Below, one piece after another: positions 19,985 to 28,983 of a DNA stretch of 64,000 bases. A model generated the notes under the pieces. The model was given only the letters and a program-made list of their open reading frames with translations. It was not told the DNA's origin and ran no database searches. Each line of letters starts with the position of its first letter. The first letter of the stretch is position 1. The position numbers were made by a program, and so were the translations under genes. This DNA comes from Roseovarius mucosus (lineage in GTDB: Bacteria > Pseudomonadota > Alphaproteobacteria > Rhodobacterales > Rhodobacteraceae). The stretch covers positions 806,001 through 870,000 of the forward strand of contig NZ_CP020474.1 of assembly GCF_002080415.1 (NCBI RefSeq). The letters run 5' to 3'.

Positions 19985-22900
19985 CCGGAATCGTCGATTG
20001 GGCCGCCACCCGCGCCCGGATGGTTTTGGCCTTCATCGTGCTCTCGGTCTTGGCAGGCACGCTGGCCTATGTCGGCCTGCCCAAAGAGGGCGAGCCTGAC
20101 ATCGAGGTGCCCGCCCTCTTCATCTCGGTCCCCTTCCCCGGCATCTCCGCCGAGGATAGCGAAAAACTGCTCGTCAAAGTGATGGAGACCGAGCTGAGCG
20201 ATCTGGACGGTCTGAAGAAAATGACCGGCACCGCTGCTGAAAACTATGGCGGCGTGGCGCTCGAATTCGAATTCGGCTGGGACAAGACCAAGACCCTCGC
20301 CGATGTGCGCGACGCAATGGACACCGCCGAGGCCGATTTCCCCGACGGCGCTGAAAAATACACCCTCAACGAAGTAAATTTCAGCGAATTCCCGATCATC
20401 ATCGTCAACCTCTCCGGCCCGGTGCCGGAACGCACCATGTCGCGCCTCGCCAATGACCTGCAAGACACGCTCGAAGGGCTGGAACCCGTGCTCGAGGCTG
20501 GGATCGCGGGCAATCGCGAAGAGATGCTCGAGGTTATCATCGACCCGCTCCGCCTTGAGGCATATAACGTCACGGCGCTGGATCTGATCAACGTGGTGCA
20601 GAACAACAACCAATTGATCGCAGCCGGTGAAGTCGACACAAGCCAAGGCACTTTCGCGGTCAAAATCCCCTCGTCCTTCGAAGATACCAGCGATTTCTAC
20701 AACCTTCCGGTCAAGACCAATGGCGACCGCATCGTGCGGCTTGGCGATCTGGCCACCATAAACCTCACCTTCGAGGATCGGCTAGGCACCGCGCGGTTCA
20801 ATGGCGAGACCACCGTCGCGCTCCAAGTGGTCAAGCGCAAAGGTTTCAACATCATCGAGACCGCAGACCTCGTGCGCGCCGCCGTCGCCGAGGCGGAAAA
20901 GACATGGCCCGAGGATTTACAGGTCGCAGTCAGCGTTGGCACCTCCAACGATCAATCCAGCACGGTCGCCTCGATGGTCAGCCAGCTTGAGGGCTCGGTT
21001 CTGACCGCCATTGCCTTGGTTATGATCGTCACGCTGGCGGCCTTGGGCATCCGTCCTGCACTGCTGGTGGGCTTTGCGATACCAACCTCCTTTCTGCTCT
21101 GCTTTGCCCTTCTCGCCGTCATGGGTGTCGCGGTCTCGAATATCGTGATGTTCGGTCTCATCCTCGCGGTTGGCATGCTTGTGGATGGTGCCATCGTCGT
21201 GGTGGAATATGCAGACAAGCGGATTGCCGATGGCGAAGGCCCGATGCACGCCTATGTGGGTGCCGCCAAGCGGATGTTCTGGCCCGTGGTCAGTTCAACC
21301 GCGACCACGCTCTGTGCTTTTCTGCCGATGCTCTTCTGGCCCGGTATTCCGGGGCAATTCATGGGCATGCTGCCCGTTACACTGATTTTCGTGCTCTCTG
21401 CATCGCTCTTGGTGGCGCTCGTCTATTTGCCCGTGCTGGGCGGCGTGACCGGGCGGCTGGAACGCTGGTTCAACGCCCGCACCGATCAGATTGCGGGCGG
21501 TTTCTGGCTCTGGCATGTGCTGCTTCTGCCGCTGGCAATCGGTGCGGCGCTTCTGGCCGGCCAATTGGCCCCCACCCTGCTGAACGAAGTGCGCGCGCAA
21601 TTTTCAGCCATGGACGGCACGCAAATCCTTGGCTCAGTCATACCGGTGTTGACCACGGTCTTTGGCCTCTTGCTTGGCGTGTCACTTCTTGTGGCGGTAG
21701 GGCTGTCGGGGGTGGTCGCCACGCTTCTGGCGCTTTTGGCCATCCCGCGCCGTTTTGGCAATCTCCTGCACGTCGCGCGGCAACGCTGGCTGCCCCCGCG
21801 CCGCGAACGGGTCCGGGGCGGCTATCACCGCTCGGCCTTTGGCTGGGTGATCCACGCCATCGCGGGCAATCCGGTGATGCCGCTGGTGGCCTTTGGCGCG
21901 ATTTTTGTGCTCGTGGGCTCTGTGCTCATGTTCTACATCAACAACAACAATGGCACCGAATTCTTTGTCGATAGCGAACCCGAGCAAGGCATCGTCTATG
22001 TGCGCGGGCGCGGCAATCTCTCGATTGATCAAAAGGATCAGTTGGTCCAGCAGGTCGAGGATATCATCCGCGCCCATCCGGGCATCCAGACCGCCTTTGC
22101 TTTTGCTGGGGATGGCGGACTTGATACCAACACCGGTGGCGCACAGCCCCCACGCGACACGATCGGTCAGATACAATTCGAAACCATCGCCTGGGAGGAT
22201 CGCCCCCAGACGCACGAGACATGGTTCACCATTCCCCTGATCAACCTTGCCGTATCGCGCGACGTGGTGGCGGCAGACTTTGACGGCGATGCGGTGATTG
22301 CGGAACTGAGCGCCGAACTGGAGCAAATTCCCGGCATCAAGTTTGAGGTTCTTGCCCAATCCCGTGGCCCCGCTTCGGCCAAGCCGGTGCACCTGCGCCT
22401 CAAAAGTGACAATTGGGACGATCTCATCGCCTTTACCGAAGTGGCGCGACAGAAATTTGACGAAACCGAAGGCCTGCGCCAGATCGAAGATACCTTGCCG
22501 CTGCCCGGCATTGATTGGCAGATCGACGTTGATGTCGAAAAGGCCGGGCGTTTTGGCGCCGACGTGGCAACCGTTGGGGCGATGGTGCAGCTTGTGACAC
22601 GCGGTATCCTGCTCGACACGATGCGCGTGGACAGCAGCGACGAAGAAATCGAGATCCGCGTCCGCCTGCCCGACCAAGACCGCGTGCTCTCAACCCTCGA
22701 CAGCCTCAAGGTGCGCACCGATGACGGACTGGTTCCACTTTCGAATTTCGTCAGCCGCAAACCGGTCAAACAGCTGGCCCAGATCGACCGTGTCGATCAG
22801 ACCCGCTTTTTCGACATCAAGGCGGCAGTTGAGGACGGGTTATTTCGTAAGGAATCGGCCACAGATGTTACAGATCGTAAGGTGCCCATCACCGCAAACG

Positions 22901-23754
22901 AGCGCATCGCGCTCCTGACTGAGTGGCTCGATTCCGGCGTTCTGCCCCCCGGTATCAGCTATGAATGGACCGGCGATGCCGAGGATGAGGCCGAATCCGG
23001 CGCGTTCCTGCAAAAGGCCTTCGCCGGGGCGCTTGGCCTGATGTTCATCATCCTCTTGGCGCAATTCAACAGTGTTTACAACGCAGTGCTAGTGCTTTTG
23101 GCGGTCGTGCTCTCAACAACCGGCGTGCTGATCGGGATGCTGGTGATGGATCAGCCGTTTTCGATCATCATGACGGGCACCGGCATCGTGGCCCTCGCGG
23201 GGATCGTGGTGAACAACAACATTGTTTTGATTGATACTTATCAGGAATACGCCCGCTACATGCCCCAGATCGAGGCCATCACCCGCACCGCGCAGGATCG
23301 CATCCGGCCCGTTCTTTTGACTACGATCACCACCATGGCGGGCCTCGCACCGATGATGTTCGGGCTAAGCCTTGACTTTGTGAATGGTGGCTATGCCTTT
23401 GATAGTCCAACAGCTTTGTGGTGGAAGCAGCTTGCCACCGCCGTGGTTTTCGGCCTCGGAATCGCAACCGTACTAACGCTGGTCTTTACCCCCGCGATGT
23501 TGGCGTTGCGGGTGTGGCTGGGCACCTACGCGCTCTGGGGCGCGCGCCTCTTGGCCAAGCTTTCGATGGGTCGCTCCAGCCGCGCCGCTCAGGATTGGGC
23601 CCTCGCCCACACCGCAAACCGCCTCGCACACGCTGAAATTGTCTGGCCCGACGAAAATCAAACCGTGCCAGCAAACCCAACCCAACCTGCTGAAAAAAGT
23701 ACAAAAACACCGGATTCCATAGGCCAAGATTCGCCTCTCCGCGCGGCGGAGTGA
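19981..23754 (+). CDS. RND family efflux permease with enlarged central region
   Basis: Inner-membrane proton-driven pump, 1257 residues against roughly 1020-1060 for ordinary RND permeases. TM1, the large periplasmic loop, and the TM4 motif GMLVDGAIVVVEYADKR (residues 398-414, one relay Asp at 402 followed by Gly) are clear. TM7 begins near 631. The excess sits between TM6 and TM7 (about 495-625) and contains additional hydrophobic stretches at about 508-530 and 549-588. The second half has TMs around 1030-1200 with GIVVNNNIVLIDTYQEY. It is co-translated with the adaptor. Drug versus other substrate cannot be decided. Confidence 0.93.
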   Translation: MTGIVDWAATRARMVLAFIVLSVLAGTLAYVGLPKEGEPDIEVPALFISVPFPGISAEDSEKLLVKVMETELSDLDGLKKMTGTAAENYGGVALEFEFGWDKTKTLADVRDAMDTAEADFPDGAEKYTLNEVNFSEFPIIIVNLSGPVPERTMSRLANDLQDTLEGLEPVLEAGIAGNREEMLEVIIDPLRLEAYNVTALDLINVVQNNNQLIAAGEVDTSQGTFAVKIPSSFEDTSDFYNLPVKTNGDRIVRLGDLATINLTFEDRLGTARFNGETTVALQVVKRKGFNIIETADLVRAAVAEAEKTWPEDLQVAVSVGTSNDQSSTVASMVSQLEGSVLTAIALVMIVTLAALGIRPALLVGFAIPTSFLLCFALLAVMGVAVSNIVMFGLILAVGMLVDGAIVVVEYADKRIADGEGPMHAYVGAAKRMFWPVVSSTATTLCAFLPMLFWPGIPGQFMGMLPVTLIFVLSASLLVALVYLPVLGGVTGRLERWFNARTDQIAGGFWLWHVLLLPLAIGAALLAGQLAPTLLNEVRAQFSAMDGTQILGSVIPVLTTVFGLLLGVSLLVAVGLSGVVATLLALLAIPRRFGNLLHVARQRWLPPRRERVRGGYHRSAFGWVIHAIAGNPVMPLVAFGAIFVLVGSVLMFYINNNNGTEFFVDSEPEQGIVYVRGRGNLSIDQKDQLVQQVEDIIRAHPGIQTAFAFAGDGGLDTNTGGAQPPRDTIGQIQFETIAWEDRPQTHETWFTIPLINLAVSRDVVAADFDGDAVIAELSAELEQIPGIKFEVLAQSRGPASAKPVHLRLKSDNWDDLIAFTEVARQKFDETEGLRQIEDTLPLPGIDWQIDVDVEKAGRFGADVATVGAMVQLVTRGILLDTMRVDSSDEEIEIRVRLPDQDRVLSTLDSLKVRTDDGLVPLSNFVSRKPVKQLAQIDRVDQTRFFDIKAAVEDGLFRKESATDVTDRKVPITANERIALLTEWLDSGVLPPGISYEWTGDAEDEAESGAFLQKAFAGALGLMFIILLAQFNSVYNAVLVLLAVVLSTTGVLIGMLVMDQPFSIIMTGTGIVALAGIVVNNNIVLIDTYQEYARYMPQIEAITRTAQDRIRPVLLTTITTMAGLAPMMFGLSLDFVNGGYAFDSPTALWWKQLATAVVFGLGIATVLTLVFTPAMLALRVWLGTYALWGARLLAKLSMGRSSRAAQDWALAHTANRLAHAEIVWPDENQTVPANPTQPAEKSTKTPDSIGQDSPLRAAE

Positions 23755-23962
23755 TTCTGTTGAAGATGTGAGTTCGCCCCTGTAGCCCGCAGGAAGATTG
23801 CCCGATGTTTCAGCATCTTGGCCTCTAATCCGGAAACAAAGCGCCCTGTAGACCCGGTTCGTTTCCAAATATATGACTCGACCGGCACGAAGCTTGAAAT
23901 GTGTCCGAAATCTGGCATATCTAAGGTCAGAATTTGAACACATGGTAATACGGAGACGACTG

Positions 23963-24136
23963 ATGTTTGATTGGTTCTGGAGTGGCTGGTATGGTGGAAC
24001 CACGTCGAGCGGTGGCTCGACATCGACGTCCTCCGTGCCGGAAATGGACGCTGCAAGTGGCACATTGGCCATCGCAGTCGTTCTCGCGGCCCTTGTCCTT
24101 GCTTGGGAAATCAAACGGCGTCGCGCGCGGAACTGA
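23963..24136 (+). CDS. VPEID-CTERM-type sorting domain mini-protein, 57 aa
   Basis: Predicted substrate of the adjacent exosortase E. The start at 23963 has GGAGA 6 bases upstream. The protein has three parts: an aromatic and glycine N-terminus (MFDWFWSGWYGG), a Ser/Thr/Gly stretch ending at residue 24, and the tripartite sorting signal from residue 25, namely motif VPEMD, a hydrophobic helix (about 32-46) and a basic tail ending KRRRARN. VPEMD is a one-residue variant of the family motif VPEID. There is no N-terminal signal peptide, so positive-inside topology places the N-terminus outside. It is convergent with xrtE, whose stop lies 9 bases away. Assignment is strong from motif plus neighbour. 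Confidence 0.85.
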   Translation: MFDWFWSGWYGGTTSSGGSTSTSSVPEMDAASGTLAIAVVLAALVLAWEIKRRRARN

Positions 24137-24145
24137 CCTCTACCG

Positions 24146-25750
24146 TCAGATCAGCGCCCAATCCCCCCTCCAAAGGGCGACGGCTGCGATAACAGCATTG
24201 GCAACAGCATGGGCGGCCATGGCATCAGCCAGCCGCCCATTGCGCATGTAAACCAGAGAAAAGACGACACCAGCCAGCCCCGCCTCGATCCATCGGCCAT
24301 GGACAAGCGCAAAAAGGCCGGCGGAAACACCAATCGCGATGATCTGGCTTGAAACAGTGCCCCGGTCCAGACGCGCTTGGACATAACCCCGAAAAAATAG
24401 CTCTTCGATCACCGGCACAAGCGCCACAGTGCCAAGGATGCGCACGCTGGCCCAAAGGGCAAAAGCGCCGGCCCCAAGCGACATGAGCGCGTCAGAGGGT
24501 GGCTCTGACGCGGGCGCGGTTGCGATCCAAACCACCCCAACCGCGATGCCTGCGGCCACCGAGAGCATCGAGGGCCAAGCTAAATGCTGCCACAAAGTGG
24601 CGCGCACCCACCAAAGCGCAGCCAGCATCATGCCGGCCTGCACCGGATAAGCGAGGGCAGGTTCGCTCCAAAAGGCCTGTGCGATCAATCCCGACAAGGC
24701 AAAGACGATAAAGGGCAGGATGCGGCCAGCCACATCATCCTGAGCCAGCGGGGCCACGCTGCGCACCTGTGGCACCACCACCGCCTGAAGCGCATAGCCA
24801 CTGCGCCCGACAACAACCAAAACGCCGATCGACAGGGCTGTGAACATCAACCAACCGGCAAAGCTGTGAAACCCGTTGACCGCCAGTTCCGGCGAGACAT
24901 GCACACCGATCAGGATCAACCCCGTGATCCGCCCCGCGTTGAACAGCCAGCTTACCAACAGCGCAAGGGGCCAAATCACGAGGCCAAAGCGGCGCAAGCG
25001 CAGTTCGTCACGGAAAAGCACCCCGTAAAGGGCAAGAAAGGCAGTGATCAACACCAGCCCTTCGATCCCCGAACAACTGTCGGCCACCATAACCTGAAAC
25101 TCTGGCGTGCCGATCACATAGGTCGCGGGATCAACGACCACCTCCTCGACAAAGAGGCGCAACAAGAGAAAGACCGCAATGAATGTCACATCCGTGACAG
25201 CCTGCACGCTCCAGAGTGGCCCCGCCAAAACCACAGCCCCCGGAAGAGCGGCGGCAAAAACCACCATCGCCAAAAGGGACAGACTGCGCCCCTGTAACCA
25301 ACTCAACCATGCCGCGGGCCGCATCAGCCACAGCAGACCACCCAAGGCCGCCATCAGCGCGCCCAAGGCCGCCAGAGGGAAAACAGACTGAAATTCTGCG
25401 CTGAGCGCGTCAGGCGCGATCACGATCAGCGGCGTGAGCATGGCCAGAATGCCAAGGCCATGTATCAGGGCCCATCTTAACCCGCCCGGCGCACGGCTTG
25501 CCGCCATGCCGAAATCGGCGCGCGCGACGGGGCGCGCCCAGAGGTATATCCCAACCAACGACCCCGCACAAAGCAGCCAAAGCGCCACAAACCGCAATCC
25601 GCGACAGGCAGCTTCGATCCCGGTGGCGCGACATTCTAGGTCGCTCAACACCTGATACCCAAGCACAAGCACCACCATCTCGGCGACAAACAGTCCGCCA
25701 AGGGATAGAGCCCGCCCATGCGGGGTAAGTTTGCCAGTGTCCTCACTCAT
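24146..25750 (-). CDS. xrtE: Exosortase E fused to CPBP protease (VPEID-CTERM system)
   Basis: A 534-residue polytopic membrane protein joining two proteases. The N-terminal part (to about residue 315) is an exosortase with the Cys-Arg-His triad: Cys226 in VADSCSGIEG, Arg274 in NAGRITG and His295 in NGFHSFAGW. The C-terminal part (about 340-534) is a CPBP/CAAX-type intramembrane protease with EE-x3-R (Glu449, Glu450, Arg454 in EELFFRG), His484 in ALVHG and His514 in AAHAVAN. This fusion is known as exosortase E. It should cleave and transfer proteins bearing VPEID-like C-terminal signals; a candidate substrate gene lies immediately beside it. Confidence 0.93.
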   Translation of the reverse strand: MSEDTGKLTPHGRALSLGGLFVAEMVVLVLGYQVLSDLECRATGIEAACRGLRFVALWLLCAGSLVGIYLWARPVARADFGMAASRAPGGLRWALIHGLGILAMLTPLIVIAPDALSAEFQSVFPLAALGALMAALGGLLWLMRPAAWLSWLQGRSLSLLAMVVFAAALPGAVVLAGPLWSVQAVTDVTFIAVFLLLRLFVEEVVVDPATYVIGTPEFQVMVADSCSGIEGLVLITAFLALYGVLFRDELRLRRFGLVIWPLALLVSWLFNAGRITGLILIGVHVSPELAVNGFHSFAGWLMFTALSIGVLVVVGRSGYALQAVVVPQVRSVAPLAQDDVAGRILPFIVFALSGLIAQAFWSEPALAYPVQAGMMLAALWWVRATLWQHLAWPSMLSVAAGIAVGVVWIATAPASEPPSDALMSLGAGAFALWASVRILGTVALVPVIEELFFRGYVQARLDRGTVSSQIIAIGVSAGLFALVHGRWIEAGLAGVVFSLVYMRNGRLADAMAAHAVANAVIAAVALWRGDWALI

Positions 25751-25816
25751 CCGTCTTGCGCTAACTCAAGAGCGCCGCCGCAATATGGCAAGCCTGAGGC
25801 GATTTGTGGAAAACCG

Positions 25817-26482
25817 TCAGAGGCCAAGTTTGTCGCGCATAAAGGCCAGGGCCACTGACAGCCCGTCAGGGGCAATTCCGTGGCCTGTACCCTTCATGAT
25901 ATGGGCATAGACATCCTGCCAGCCTGCCCCCTGCAAGGCCTCCGCCGCCTGCGGCAGCGACTGTACCGTCACCACCTCATCGGCATCGCCATGCACCAGC
26001 AGAACGGGCGGGCGGCTCTGCGTCTCATCTTCCAACAAGTCCGGCGAAAGAAGCCGCCCGGAAAAGGCCACGACGCCAGCCAGTGCTTCTTCGCGCCGGG
26101 GTGCCACATGCAACGCCATCATTGACCCTTGGGAAAAGCCAAAGAGCACCACCTGTTCAGGCAAAAGATCCTCATCCACCATCAGCGCATCAAGAAAGGC
26201 ATTCAAATCCGCCGAGGCCGTCATCAAGCCCCGGTGCGCTTCTTCCTCGCTTGATCCGTCGATCCACGGGATAGGAAACCATTGCAGACCAAAGGGCATC
26301 CCCGGAATGCTCTCCGGCGCATCGGGCGCGACAAAGAGCGTATCTGGCAAGTGTTCCGCCAACGGGTCTGCCAGCCCCAGCAAATCCGCGCCATTGGCCC
26401 CGTATCCATGCAGAAAGACGACAGCCGAACGTGTCTCACCCGAAAGAGGCGCCTTGCGGCCTGCTTGCAATACCCGTGTCAT
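25817..26482 (-). CDS. Alpha/beta hydrolase, phospholipase/carboxylesterase family
   Basis: A 221-residue cytosolic serine hydrolase of the carboxylesterase/thioesterase family (Abhydrolase_2). The oxyanion-hole region is VVFLHGYGANG, the nucleophile elbow is LFGFSQGSMMA, the acid lies in VHGDADEVV and the histidine in KGTGHGIAPDG. The start at 26482 is preceded by GGGAAGGGATCAG and overlaps the glycosylase stop by 4 bases. It is the last gene of the cbiD-cobK-alkA-esterase operon. Substrate unknown; short-chain esters or lysophospholipids are typical of the family. Confidence 0.88.
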   Translation of the reverse strand: MTRVLQAGRKAPLSGETRSAVVFLHGYGANGADLLGLADPLAEHLPDTLFVAPDAPESIPGMPFGLQWFPIPWIDGSSEEEAHRGLMTASADLNAFLDALMVDEDLLPEQVVLFGFSQGSMMALHVAPRREEALAGVVAFSGRLLSPDLLEDETQSRPPVLLVHGDADEVVTVQSLPQAAEALQGAGWQDVYAHIMKGTGHGIAPDGLSVALAFMRDKLGL

Positions 26483-27108
26483 CTGATCCCTTCCCTGTCC
26501 TTGGCCACCCGGTAATAGGCCCACAAAAGTCGCGCCGCAACGGCGCGCCATGGCGACCAGTCCTCGGCCATTTGCCGCAGCGCCCGTTCCTTGGGCCTTT
26601 CCGGCAGGTCGTAGAGCAGGCGCACCGCCTCTTGCAAGGCCAGATCACCGGGCGCAAACACGTCTGCACGCCCCAAGCTAAACATCGCATAGATTTCCGC
26701 CGTCCAGACACCGATACCAGACACTTGCGTAAGCGTGGCAATCACCTCAGACGTCGGAGCGCTGCGCAAGGCGGCATAATCGATCCCCGCCTCGGCAAGC
26801 GCGCGGGCATAGCGCGCCTTTTGGCGGCTGAGGCCTACGGCACGCAGATCGTCATCCGTGACCGCGACGATGCGCTGAGGTTCGGTGAAGCCGGCCTGTT
26901 CCAGTCTTGACCAAATCGCATTGGCCGAAGCAACGCTGACCTGTTGGCTGACAATCGCACTGAGTAGCCGCGCAAATCCGTCCGGGTTCCGCCGCAACGG
27001 CAGCGGCCCCGTCAGCGCATAGGCATGATGCAGGCGGGGGCAGAGGGCGGCCAAATGCGCTGCCCCTTCTTGAACGTCCGCGTCGCACTCGATGATCCGG
27101 CCCGTCAT
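26479..27108 (-). CDS. alkA: DNA-3-methyladenine glycosylase II family protein
   Basis: A 209-residue HhH-GPD base-excision glycosylase that removes alkylated purines. The helix-hairpin-helix LTQVSGIGVWTAEIYAMF is followed by the catalytic aspartate region VFAPGDLALQEAV. The protein is short and lacks the N-terminal beta domain of E. coli AlkA, as many bacterial AlkA-like enzymes do. The start at 27108 overlaps the cobK stop by 4 bases; in-frame sequence further upstream lies inside cobK and is not glycosylase-like. Its place inside a cobalamin gene operon is odd. Confidence 0.88.
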   Translation of the reverse strand: MTGRIIECDADVQEGAAHLAALCPRLHHAYALTGPLPLRRNPDGFARLLSAIVSQQVSVASANAIWSRLEQAGFTEPQRIVAVTDDDLRAVGLSRQKARYARALAEAGIDYAALRSAPTSEVIATLTQVSGIGVWTAEIYAMFSLGRADVFAPGDLALQEAVRLLYDLPERPKERALRQMAEDWSPWRAVAARLLWAYYRVAKDREGIR

Positions 27109-27833
27109 ATGTTGCGCACCCACTCCATTGCCGCCGCCACCGTCGCCACGCGCGGGGCCTTTGGCTGTGGCGGTCGCGCGATCATCGCCACGGGCAGGTT
27201 CAGCGCCCGCGCAGCCGCCAGCTTGCTCTCGGACGCGGCCCCCCCCGCATTCTTGACCACCAGCCAGTCGATACCAAGCCGGGTGAAAAGCGCGATCTCC
27301 TCCGCCTCGGAAAACGGCGGGCGGCCAACAAGATAGGTGCCATTTGCCATCGGAAAGGGTGCCTCGGGTGGATCGACCACGCGGCAAATCAGCCGCCGCC
27401 CGTCGAGATTGGCAAAGCGTGTCACGCCCTGCCGCCCGGTGGCAAGGAAAACCGTCGCCCCCTCGGGAATATGCGTTGCCGCCTCTTCCTCTGCGGCGAT
27501 AATGGTCCAGCGGTCACCGGCCCCAGGCACCCATTCCGGCCGCAAAAGCTGGCAATATGGTACGGCTTTGTCAGCGCAGAGCCGTGCCGTGCGCTCGGAT
27601 ATCCGGCTGGCAAAAGGATGCGTTGCATCAAGAACTGCGGTGATCCCGGCCTCGGTGAGGTAGCGCAAAAAGCCGTCCTCGCCGCCAAACCCACCTATTC
27701 GCGTGGGCAGGCCCATGGCGCGCGGCGCGCGCGTGGCCCCGGCAAGCGAGGCAATGGCAGGACGCCCCTCGGCAACCAAAAGTCGTGCCACCTGCTGCGC
27801 CTCTCCCGTGCCCGCCAGCAGCAAGAGCGTCAT
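27105..27833 (-). CDS. cobK: Precorrin-6A / cobalt-precorrin-6A reductase
   Basis: NADPH-dependent reduction of the corrin macrocycle in adenosylcobalamin synthesis. It is 242 residues with an N-terminal nucleotide-binding segment (LLLLAGTGEAQQVARLL), DATHPFASRIS and a C-terminal LVVKNAGGAASESKLAAA motif typical of CobK/CbiJ. The ATG overlaps the cbiD stop by 4 bases, so it is coupled to the preceding methyltransferase. The rest of the cobalamin pathway is not adjacent, though another cobalamin locus begins at the right end of the window. Confidence 0.92.
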   Translation of the reverse strand: MTLLLLAGTGEAQQVARLLVAEGRPAIASLAGATRAPRAMGLPTRIGGFGGEDGFLRYLTEAGITAVLDATHPFASRISERTARLCADKAVPYCQLLRPEWVPGAGDRWTIIAAEEEAATHIPEGATVFLATGRQGVTRFANLDGRRLICRVVDPPEAPFPMANGTYLVGRPPFSEAEEIALFTRLGIDWLVVKNAGGAASESKLAAARALNLPVAMIARPPQPKAPRVATVAAAMEWVRNI

Positions 27834-28879
27834 GCCGCCCCCGCCCGTGCCAGCACCACACCGGCCCGGTCGATCACAACCGTATCAACCGCAACGCCTT
27901 CGGGCAGCATTGACAGCACCTTCAACCGGCTTTCCTGCGCCACCCATTCTGCCAAGACTTCCCCAGCAACGTCATAGGCTTGCAACGCCGTGTTCATGTA
28001 TTTCAGATCCGGTATGGCAAGCGCCTCGGCGAGGCCTGCGAAATCCACTTGGCTGCGGCCTGAATGCAAATCGCGCGCGCCCTGCGCCAGCTTGATCATC
28101 TTGCCGATACCGCCCCCCACCGTAAGGCGCGGCAGCGGATGCCGGGCGAGATATTTGAGCATCCCACCCGCAAAGTCCCCCATATCCAACATCGCGTGAT
28201 CCGGAAGGTCATAAAGGCTCTGCACCACCTGCTCGCTTGTGGCGCCGGTGCAGCCTGCCACATGATCCAGCCCCGCCTCGCGCGCCACGTCAATGCCGCG
28301 ATGGATCGAGGCGATCCAAGCGGCGCAGGAAAACGGGCGCACGATCCCTGTTGTGCCCAGAATCGACAACCCGCCTTTTATGCCCAGCCTCGAGTTCCAA
28401 GTCTTTTGCGCAAGCGCAGCCCCCCCAGGTACCGACACCGTGATTTCGATATCCGGGCTTTCAGACAGCCGCTCGGCCATGTCTTCCACGGTCTCTCGCA
28501 TCATCTGACGTGGCACGGGGTTGATTGCAGGCTCACCCGGCGGGATGGGCAGCCCCGGCATGGTGACACGCCCCACGCCCTCGCCTGCGCGAAACACCAC
28601 GCCCCCTTCTGAGCGGGCCACCCGCGCGATGATCATCGCCCCATGTGTGACATCCGGGTCATCGCCCGCGTCCTTGATCACCCCAGCCTCGGCCCACCCC
28701 TCGCCGCTGGCATGATGGGCAATGGCGAATTCGGGCGTCTCACCCCTTGGCAAGGTGATGCAGACACGCGGCACAGCCCCTTCGCCCCATAGCAGGCTGA
28801 GCGCCGCCCGTGTCGCGGCGGTTGCGCAAGCGCCCGTGGTCCAGCCACGGCGCAAGGGGGTATCGGGTTTGCGGGTCAT
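27830..28879 (-). CDS. cbiD: Cobalt-precorrin-5B (C1)-methyltransferase
   Basis: Methylates C1 of the corrin ring during cobalamin biosynthesis. It is 349 residues and begins with the typical LRRGWTTGACATAATRAAL. It also shows PLPRLTVGGGIGKMIKLAQG and the FSCAAWIASIHRGIDVA region. It is the first gene of the four-gene minus-strand operon. CbiD is usual in the anaerobic-type pathway but also occurs in mixed gene sets of Rhodobacteraceae. Confidence 0.93.
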   Translation of the reverse strand: MTRKPDTPLRRGWTTGACATAATRAALSLLWGEGAVPRVCITLPRGETPEFAIAHHASGEGWAEAGVIKDAGDDPDVTHGAMIIARVARSEGGVVFRAGEGVGRVTMPGLPIPPGEPAINPVPRQMMRETVEDMAERLSESPDIEITVSVPGGAALAQKTWNSRLGIKGGLSILGTTGIVRPFSCAAWIASIHRGIDVAREAGLDHVAGCTGATSEQVVQSLYDLPDHAMLDMGDFAGGMLKYLARHPLPRLTVGGGIGKMIKLAQGARDLHSGRSQVDFAGLAEALAIPDLKYMNTALQAYDVAGEVLAEWVAQESRLKVLSMLPEGVAVDTVVIDRAGVVLARAGAA

Positions 28880-28947
28880 ATCCAGTCAGGACTATAGGCG
28901 CGCCACAGCCAGAGGCCAAATGCCAAATCTAACGGTCGGACCCTGTG

Positions 28948-28974
28948 CGCGCCCCGCAAAACCTGCGGGGCGCG
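28948..28974 (-). terminator. GC-rich hairpin after the formate dehydrogenase gene
   Basis: Perfect 11-bp stem CGCGCCCCGCA / TGCGGGGCGCG with a 5-base loop, 10 bases past the stop. It has no U-run on the minus strand, so termination may be Rho-assisted or the hairpin may only stabilise the transcript end. Confidence 0.5.
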
Positions 28975-28983
28975 TGCGCGGCC

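Noticed and set aside
23893-23922. Promoter candidate for the VPEMD mini-gene (TTGAAA with ATATCT or TATCTA)
   Set aside because: The -35 is good but the -10 is poor; not strong enough to claim.
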